From: an uncultured Clostridium sp.
GTDB taxonomy: Bacteria; Bacillota; Clostridia; Lachnospirales; Lachnospiraceae
NCBI GenBank assembly: GCA_900544905.1
Contig: UQXF01000120.1
Coordinates: 1 to 7,559, forward strand
Direction of reading: 5' to 3'
Length of the DNA stretch: 7,559 nt
Positions 1-4,427 of the stretch are shown here, piece after piece. The notes under the pieces are model-generated. The model did not search any database. It was not told the origin of the DNA and saw only the letters and a list, made by a program, of their open reading frames with translations. The position numbers were made by a program, and so were the translations under genes. Position 1 is the first letter of the stretch; each line of letters opens with the position of its first letter.

Positions 1-28
1 GGCAGCGTCAGATGTGTATAAGAGACAG
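1..28 (+). other. Nextera (Tn5) read-1 adapter, sequencing artefact
   Basis: The first 28 bases are the 3' part of the Illumina Nextera read-1 adapter. The 19-bp Tn5 mosaic end occupies 10-28 (AGATGTGTATAAGAGACAG). It is not genomic. Its reverse complement recurs at 7518-7545, so the contig seems to have terminal inverted repeats, which are purely technical. Native sequence begins at about base 29. Confidence 0.98.
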
Positions 29-29
29 A

Positions 30-89
30 AGTAATATTGATAGAAAAATTGAAGTTAATAATGCGATAAACAATAATTTAGCGGCTTAA
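30..89 (+). CDS. hsdS: HsdS specificity subunit, C-terminal end of a one-TRD (truncated) form, 5' partial
   Basis: Frame 30-89 reads SNIDRKIEVNNAINNNLAA and stops with TAA at 87-89. SNIDRKIE..NNAINNNL is the typical central conserved (coiled-coil) region of a type I specificity subunit, the stretch that usually continues as EQQA.ALF into the second TRD. Here it ends two alanines later, so this gene, whose start lies left of the window, encodes only the first half of an HsdS. The break lies exactly at the 15-bp repeat at 67-81. Inversion against the minus-oriented copies at 739-753 or 3113-3127 would extend it in frame to a full HsdS. Its stop overlaps that of the minus-strand hsdS: the palindrome TTAA at 86-89 supplies TAA to both strands. 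hsdM is expected upstream of it. Half-length HsdS proteins can work as dimers in some type I systems, so this form need not be inactive (inference). Confidence 0.82.
   Translation, partial: SNIDRKIEVNNAINNNLAA
67..81 (+). repeat. Inversion site A (plus orientation)
   Basis: Core TAAACAATAATTTAG. Identity with site C (2381-2395) extends to 21 bp (66-86 against 2380-2400). Identity with the reverse complement of site B is 17 bp (65-81 against 739-755). Around this copy CGATAAA (64-70) and TTTAGCG (77-83) form 7-bp inverted arms with one mismatch about a 6-bp spacer CAATAA, the usual layout of a tyrosine-recombinase core site. It encodes NNNL at the end of the plus-strand half HsdS. Confidence 0.85.
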
Positions 90-1279
90 AGGTCGATGTT
101 GGAAACATCAAGCTCGCCGGACATTAGCTTAGGAAGTAATGTATCACGGATATTGGAGAGTCGAAAATTTTCTGCTTCGAGAATTTCCTGTTGCTGAAAG
201 ATTGGAACACAAAAAGCATTGAAATTTTCAATAGTCTCATTATCCGGAATAATAACAGGGACAGCTTTCATCCCGGCACCCGATATTTCCTTAAAGGTTG
301 AACCTGAAGACATTCTTTCAATAGTCGGCAATAGCCATTTCAGGAGATAATACATAAAGGCTGTACCAACATTTTCATTTGGAACTACTGATTTGAATCC
401 CTGATTAGTTGTCACTTCATTGGCAGCAATGGCAATGTAGCCAATAGGTGCTCTGGAACTAAACAGAACCGTTCCGGCAGGCATCTTGGTTGCACTGCTT
501 TTGGAAAATCCTAATTCTGAAATATCAGTTTCTCCATGAGAAATAAATTTTGACTTATTAAGAGATAAATCCTTTGGGGTGATCCATGCTATGCCATGCT
601 CGGAATAATATTCTGGCTTTGATTTTGATGGAGTTCCTCCAGCAACAATAGTTCCAATATCAGAAAGCACACCATCTTTCCATGTTGGATTCGCATTATC
701 AACAAATAATGAGTGAAAGAGTGCTTTTGCTTGCTGCTCTAAATTATTGTTTATCCCAGCATTTTGTTTGATTTTTTCGTCAATAGAACCAAGAATAGAT
801 ACTATTTTTTTCTGCTTCTTTTTATCAGGAAGTATTATTTCCAAATCTTCTATGTCCGATGGTTTTATTGATGGATATGCCGAAACACTTTGTTCAGCAA
901 TTGCCTGTAAGTGCTCTGTAATCTCTTTCTGTGTCAAAACATAATAAATGTAATCTGGAATCACCTTATCATTATCGACATCAATGACTGTGAATCCGGT
1001 TGAAACCAAGAAATTGTCAGGTTGATCTTTAATAATTCCGTAATGTAACTGATTCGGTCTCACGGTTGAATAAATAATGCTATTAAGTTTCACTTTTCGT
1101 CTCGCTCTACTTGGCAGTTTATTCGTTGATGTGTTAATATGCTGTATTTCTTCAATCTTATTCATTGTAATATTACCGGTGTCCAAGTAGTTTACAAATT
1201 TCCATTCTTCTTTCGGAGAATAGGTGTTTTGGTTCATATATGCAACATCTCCAAGTCGAACTTTCTGCCATTTAGTCAT
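86..1279 (-). CDS. hsdS: Type I restriction-modification specificity subunit HsdS (complete, two TRDs)
   Basis: This 397-residue protein has the usual HsdS length and layout. TRD1 covers about residues 5-150 (KWQKVRLGDVA start). The central conserved region is about 150-192 (QKKIVSILGSIDEKIKQN, then INNNLEQQAKALF). TRD2 is about 199-345 (TWKDGVLSDIGTIVAGGTPS), and a conserved C-terminal helix ends in LRDTLLPKLMSG-type sequence (about 373-397). HsdS sets the DNA sequence recognised by the HsdM/HsdR complex. ATG at 1277-1279 is preceded by GAGAGGAT, which overlaps the end of the recombinase gene 14 bp upstream, so the two are probably co-transcribed from the recombinase promoter. Inversion site B falls at codons 176-180. 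Switching there would exchange TRD2 with the plus-strand gene or truncate this one to NNNLAA. It is intact here, but whether it supplies the working specificity is unknown, because hsdM is presumably linked to the plus-strand copy. Confidence 0.93.
   Translation of the reverse strand: MTKWQKVRLGDVAYMNQNTYSPKEEWKFVNYLDTGNITMNKIEEIQHINTSTNKLPSRARRKVKLNSIIYSTVRPNQLHYGIIKDQPDNFLVSTGFTVIDVDNDKVIPDYIYYVLTQKEITEHLQAIAEQSVSAYPSIKPSDIEDLEIILPDKKKQKKIVSILGSIDEKIKQNAGINNNLEQQAKALFHSLFVDNANPTWKDGVLSDIGTIVAGGTPSKSKPEYYSEHGIAWITPKDLSLNKSKFISHGETDISELGFSKSSATKMPAGTVLFSSRAPIGYIAIAANEVTTNQGFKSVVPNENVGTAFMYYLLKWLLPTIERMSSGSTFKEISGAGMKAVPVIIPDNETIENFNAFCVPIFQQQEILEAENFRLSNIRDTLLPKLMSGELDVSNIDL
739..753 (-). repeat. 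Inversion site B (minus orientation, within hsdS)
   Basis: This is the reverse complement of TAAACAATAATTTAG, in the central region of the minus-strand hsdS (codons for NNNL, residues 177-180). It shares 25 bp of same-strand identity with site D (729-753 against 3103-3127), continuing into the codons for EQQA. Paired with site A it brackets the TRD2 half of this hsdS. Confidence 0.85.
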
Positions 1280-1293
1280 AATCGTTATCCTCT

Positions 1294-2277
1294 CTATCCA
1301 ATGTATTTTCGGTGAGCAATCTTAACATTGCTTTGTTTAACCATTGCATACTGCAAGGTAGTATCTATCTTTCTATGCCCCAAGAGCTGCTGTAATTGTT
1401 CAATAGGCATTCCTTTATCTATTGCCATAGTTGCAAGCGTACGCCTAAATTTGTGTGGATGTACCTTTTGCAGACCTAATTTTTCTCCAAATTCTCGAAG
1501 TCTTGCTTCAATTCCACCAATTTTCAATCTGTCGTGCGGCTCTTTCAAAGATACAAATAAGGCAGGATTATTATCTTTTCTACTTTCTAAATAATTTTGC
1601 AGGTGTATCTTTGTTCGTGCGTCAAAATAAACAACTCTTTCTTTATTACCCTTACCGAAGACAATACATTCTCTTTCATTAAAATCAATATCATTCCTAT
1701 TAAGTAAAACCATTTCCCCCACACGCATACCTGTTGAAGCTAACATGTCAATCATCGCTAAATCTCGTAATTCTGTACAATTATCTCTCATCAATTCTAA
1801 AGCCTCATCCGAATATGTTTCCTTTATATTTGTTCCAGTCTTAACTTTATGTATTCGTCTTACCGGGCTTTTTAATATATAGTCCTCATCTTCAAGCCAC
1901 GAAAAAAAGCTTGAAAGAATACGGCGAATATTGTCTATTGTCACTTTACTGGATTTATTCTTTTCCTGATATTCAGTCAGATATCCCCGAATATCATCAG
2001 TTACAATATGCTTTACCTCTTTTTCAACTGTAGCAAGCATGGTAACAATGGTTGCCTTGTAGTATTTAAGAGATTTCTCAGAACAGCCTTCAATACGTTT
2101 TGCAGATAGAAATAGTTCTACAAAGTCCTGCTCCGAGCTTTTCTTTGTATTTGCATTTTCTGTTACCTCATAATGTGCCAGCGAACATTGCAACACCTCT
2201 TGCAGCCGCTTACTTTGCTCATTATTCAGATAAGGTAACATTCCCTGAATAACATCTGTGATTAGATTCTGTTTCAT
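1294..2277 (-). CDS. Tyrosine recombinase (XerC/D-type integrase), probable hsdS inversion enzyme
   Basis: The protein has a SAM-like core-binding domain (about residues 50-145) and a C-terminal catalytic domain with a complete tyrosine-recombinase set. Counted from ATG 2277 these are Arg185 (STGMRVGE), Lys209 (GKGNKER), His275-x-x-Arg278 (HPHKFRR), His301 (LLGHRKI) and the nucleophile Tyr310 (LQYAM). At 327 residues it is the size of a stand-alone Xer-type enzyme, with no long arm-binding extension. An in-frame GTG at 2281-2283 lies only 2 nt from the AGGAG, whereas ATG 2275-2277 is 8 nt away, so ATG is preferred. The gene sits between the two bracketed TRD2 modules and ends 14 bp before the minus-strand hsdS, forming a likely operon. 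Known type I shufflons carry such a linked recombinase, so the inferred substrate is the 15-bp repeat. No phage genes accompany it. Confidence 0.92.
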   Translation of the reverse strand: MKQNLITDVIQGMLPYLNNEQSKRLQEVLQCSLAHYEVTENANTKKSSEQDFVELFLSAKRIEGCSEKSLKYYKATIVTMLATVEKEVKHIVTDDIRGYLTEYQEKNKSSKVTIDNIRRILSSFFSWLEDEDYILKSPVRRIHKVKTGTNIKETYSDEALELMRDNCTELRDLAMIDMLASTGMRVGEMVLLNRNDIDFNERECIVFGKGNKERVVYFDARTKIHLQNYLESRKDNNPALFVSLKEPHDRLKIGGIEARLREFGEKLGLQKVHPHKFRRTLATMAIDKGMPIEQLQQLLGHRKIDTTLQYAMVKQSNVKIAHRKYIG

Positions 2278-2285
2278 AGTCACTT

Positions 2286-2290
2286 CTCCT
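2286..2290 (-). promoter_or_regulatory. Ribosome binding site deciding the recombinase start
   Basis: On the minus strand AAAAGGAGAA precedes GTGACTATG. AGGAG (2286-2290) is 8 nt from ATG 2277 but only 2 nt from GTG 2283, which selects the ATG. Confidence 0.75.
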
Positions 2291-2313
2291 TTTAAATCAA
2301 TTTAGAGAACAAC

Positions 2314-2355
2314 TGTGGGATGGTAGTCCCCTTGGGTTAACTCCTGCCACCCACA
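2314..2355 (-). other. Imperfect hairpin in the recombinase leader
   Basis: TGTGGG (2314-2319) pairs with CCCACA (2350-2355). After a bulged A2320, TGGTAG (2321-2326) pairs with CTGCCA (2344-2349) with one G-T wobble. This gives a 12-pair stem around a 17-nt loop. It lies about 37 nt upstream of the recombinase ATG, so it would be in the 5' leader if transcription starts farther upstream. No U-tract follows it, so it does not look like an intrinsic terminator. A structured leader or a protein-binding site is possible; the role is unknown. Confidence 0.4.
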
Positions 2356-2380
2356 AGAGCTATGGGAAATAGATATATCA

Positions 2381-2395
2381 TAAACAATAATTTAG
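2381..2395 (+). repeat. Inversion site C (plus orientation)
   Basis: Core TAAACAATAATTTAG, part of a 21-bp direct repeat with site A (2380-2400 against 66-86). No HsdS N-terminal half precedes it on the plus strand, so it looks like the distal end of a stored cassette. Together with site D it brackets the second TRD2. A plus-strand half HsdS recombined onto it would read NNNLAA, then 18 further residues to a TAG at 2455-2457. Confidence 0.82.
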
Positions 2396-2400
2396 CGGCT

Positions 2401-2454
2401 CATTCGTGCATAGCGCGGATAGCTGCGGAGCAGTTTTCGAGTCTACGAGCGGCT
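2401..2454. other. GC-rich 54-bp segment between 7-bp direct repeats
   Basis: AGCGGCT at 2394-2400 recurs at 2448-2454. The 54 bp from 2401 to 2454 are absent from the matching place beside site A, where one AGCGGCT (80-86) runs straight into the hsdS 3' end. By hand count the segment has 31 of 54 G+C, far above its surroundings. It is 18 codons long and open in the plus frame fed by site C. Either it was lost beside site A by recombination between the 7-bp repeats or it was gained here. Confidence 0.6.
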
Positions 2455-3128
2455 TAGAGGTCAATGTCGGAGACATCGACCTCGCCGGACATTAGACGAG
2501 GCAACAGGGTATCTCTAATTTCCGTTAATCTCTTTGATTCTCTTGTTTTTGAAAGAATCATAGAAAATATAGGCTTTATAATTCCATCAAACTCATTCAG
2601 TACTTTATCTGTCGGTAAGTGAGTTGGATAATTCTTTAGAATATCCGTTTTCAGGTTTGTAAACACACTGCCATTGCCAAGTGCAATCAAATTATCTCGA
2701 ATGTGTTTGAAATACAGATATAAGTATTCGTTTGAAAACTTGGACATCGGAAAATATAGCCACCCATCGTGTATGCAAGTATCTATGTCAAGAATTTTGG
2801 GTAAACCGGGTGTAGCACTATTTGATAAAACCAAACTTCCTGCTTTGAGGAAAATAGTTTTTTTCAATCCTTCTTCAATGATGTATTCCTTGATTTCATT
2901 GATAAATGGGGAGCTAATACCAGTTGCATCGGATATTTTCAACCAATGCAACCCACTATCGGACAAGAAATTTTGAATGGGACGAGGTGAGCCGCCACGT
3001 TTTATTTCAACAAAATCGCCAAGAACGCCATTTTTCCAAGTAATTGGAACTTGTCTGTTAAATGGTTCATAGTCAATGAACCACGATTTGAAAAGTGCCT
3101 GAGCTTGCTGCTCTAAATTATTGTTTAG
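2454..3128 (-). CDS. hsdS: Silent half hsdS cassette (second TRD2, no N-terminal half)
   Basis: The minus frame opens at the 15-bp repeat and reads NNNLEQQAQALFKSWFIDYEPF, a textbook HsdS central region. It continues through a TRD (ITWKNGVLGDFVEIKRGG onward) to the conserved C-terminal helix (EIRDTLLPRLMSGEVDVSDIDL), with TAA at 2454-2456. About 223 codons follow the repeat. There is no TRD1 and no credible start: upstream in frame is a TGA at 3150-3152, and the first internal ATG (2964-2966) would cut into the TRD with no ribosome binding site. The TRD differs from that of the full-length hsdS, while the C-terminal helix is nearly the same, so it should carry a different half-site specificity. 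It is best read as a promoterless storage cassette, expressed only after inversion between site D and the plus-strand hsdS at site A. It is intact, not decayed. Confidence 0.88.
   Translation of the reverse strand, partial: LNNNLEQQAQALFKSWFIDYEPFNRQVPITWKNGVLGDFVEIKRGGSPRPIQNFLSDSGLHWLKISDATGISSPFINEIKEYIIEEGLKKTIFLKAGSLVLSNSATPGLPKILDIDTCIHDGWLYFPMSKFSNEYLYLYFKHIRDNLIALGNGSVFTNLKTDILKNYPTHLPTDKVLNEFDGIIKPIFSMILSKTRESKRLTEIRDTLLPRLMSGEVDVSDIDL
3113..3127 (-). repeat. Inversion site D (minus orientation)
   Basis: Reverse complement of TAAACAATAATTTAG, at the 5' edge of the silent half hsdS. It shares a 25-bp same-strand repeat with site B. Homology to hsdS stops here: to the right, 27 bp later, the FRG gene starts in the opposite direction, marking the outer boundary of the shuffling region. 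Confidence 0.83.
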
Positions 3129-3137
3129 AATAATATG

Positions 3138-3147
3138 AAGGAAGGTG
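3138..3147 (+). promoter_or_regulatory. Ribosome binding site deciding the FRG gene start
   Basis: AAGGAAGGTG (3138-3147) lies 6 nt before ATG 3154-3156. An in-frame GTG at 3145-3147 lies within this motif and cannot use it, so the ATG start is preferred. Confidence 0.7.
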
Positions 3148-3153
3148 AATCAA

Positions 3154-4401
3154 ATGGCGTACATGCCATTAAATACTGAAAATGGTATTGAAATAAAGTC
3201 AGTGGGAGATTTTCTAAAAACAATATCAGAAATTAAATCAAAATCAGAGAATCAATATTCCACCTTCTTTTTTAGAGGACAAGAAGCGGATTTTTGGAAG
3301 GTTGTACCTAGTGTCTTTAGGGATAATATGCTTAGTGTGGAACATAATTTACTTTCCGAACCTCGCAGAAGAGCTCCCAATGAATTTAGTGGTATGTTAG
3401 ATGAGTTTGAAATTATGGAAAAGTACCAACACTATGGAATGTGTACACGTTTGCTTGATATAACAACAAATCCATTGGTGGCTTTATATTTTGCCTGCTT
3501 GCCACACGGAGAAGAAGAATATATGATATTAAATGAAGATAATTCTAGTGGAGAGGAATTAGAGAAGATAAAACAGGAACCATATGGAGTTGTTTATTTT
3601 AGAGAGGAGCTATCTCCAATTCCATCGGATGATATAAAGATTAAAATTATAATAAGTTTGGCAAAAATGGATTTAGATGAGAAGAATATAGAATCTGTGT
3701 TAGAAAGTTTATTTTTGAAGCAGATTATATTTGAAGACCAAAAGAAAAAATGGCAATCAGAAGATGGTTTTAAAGAATTTGTAAAAATTGTTCAATCTAC
3801 ATATACAGTCATGCCAATACTAAGTAATCAGCGATTGTTAAGGCAAAGTGGAGCCTTCTTACTTCCAGGAAAATTTAATTTTACTGTTGAAAAAGGTCAC
3901 ATAAAAGAGGGAAAAATCAATAAAAGTGAATGCAATATGAGAAATGAATTTGAAAAGAATTTTTTTTACATTGCAGGCGAAAATAAAGAGAGGATACTTT
4001 GGGAATTAGATGATTGTAATATCAATCAACCGTATTTATTTCCAGAGTTAGAATATCAACTTAGGTATATAAAAGAAAATAATATGGCTAAGACACATTT
4101 AATTTCATACTTTGAAGAATTTACAGAATATATTGATTGCAAGTCTACTGGAAAAGAAATTAAAGATGGTTTCAAAAAAGAGGAACTAGAAAATATTATT
4201 TTATCTGTAACAGGAGAAACCAATTCTTTAGAAGAAATAGTGAATGTTATAGATGAAATCAGGAAACAGACAGATTGGTATAAAAAGGAAAGCATTATAA
4301 GTCGAATGAAAGTGAAAATAACTAAAATTCTACTTAAAAGTGTAAGAAAGGAAGTAGCTTTAAAAATGGCTACTGATATTGTGAAAAGTGTGTTACAGTA
4401 A
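3154..4401 (+). CDS. FRG-domain protein encoded within the type I R-M locus
   Basis: The product has 415 residues from ATG 3154. An FRG domain (Pfam FRG family) fills the N-terminal third. Its name motif FFFRGQ is at about residues 38-43, followed by WKVVPSVFRD. Then comes the second conserved block EKYQHYGMCTRLLDITTNPLVALYFAC at about 89-115, shown here only to locate it. The rest, about 140-415, is rich in Lys, Glu and Ile and I recognise no domain in it. There is no signal peptide or membrane segment, so it is probably cytoplasmic. FRG-domain proteins are often seen near restriction and other defence genes, but their biochemical role is not established, and I assign none. The gene ends 26 bp before hsdR and is very likely in one operon with it. 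It looks more A-rich than hsdR (unmeasured), hinting at separate acquisition. Its start lies next to inversion site D. Confidence 0.87.
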   Translation: MAYMPLNTENGIEIKSVGDFLKTISEIKSKSENQYSTFFFRGQEADFWKVVPSVFRDNMLSVEHNLLSEPRRRAPNEFSGMLDEFEIMEKYQHYGMCTRLLDITTNPLVALYFACLPHGEEEYMILNEDNSSGEELEKIKQEPYGVVYFREELSPIPSDDIKIKIIISLAKMDLDEKNIESVLESLFLKQIIFEDQKKKWQSEDGFKEFVKIVQSTYTVMPILSNQRLLRQSGAFLLPGKFNFTVEKGHIKEGKINKSECNMRNEFEKNFFYIAGENKERILWELDDCNINQPYLFPELEYQLRYIKENNMAKTHLISYFEEFTEYIDCKSTGKEIKDGFKKEELENIILSVTGETNSLEEIVNVIDEIRKQTDWYKKESIISRMKVKITKILLKSVRKEVALKMATDIVKSVLQ

Positions 4402-4411
4402 AACGAAAAGT

Positions 4412-4417
4412 GAGGAG
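4412..4417 (+). promoter_or_regulatory. Ribosome binding site of hsdR
   Basis: GAGGAG lies 10 nt before ATG 4428-4430, in the 26-bp gap after the FRG stop. The spacing is slightly long. There is no room for a separate promoter of usual size in the gap, which supports co-transcription with the FRG gene. Confidence 0.65.
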
Positions 4418-4427
4418 TTGATTTGTA

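Noticed and set aside
1294..2277. Prophage or integrative element integrase
   Set aside because: No other phage or conjugation genes are present, and it is surrounded by hsdS pieces with matching inverted repeats, so a local inversion enzyme fits better.
2314..2355. Intrinsic terminator
   Set aside because: The stem is imperfect with a 17-nt loop and no T-tract on either strand.
2454..2966. A stand-alone 170-residue HsdS starting at ATG 2966
   Set aside because: HsdS homology continues in frame without a break upstream to 3125, and no ribosome binding site precedes this ATG.
3105..3136. Sigma-70 type promoter for FRG-hsdR (TTGCTG ... TAATAT)
   Set aside because: The spacing of 20 bp is too long and the -35 is poor; not strong enough to annotate.
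3145..3147. GTG as start of the FRG gene
   Set aside because: It lies inside the ribosome binding motif; ATG 3154 has proper spacing.
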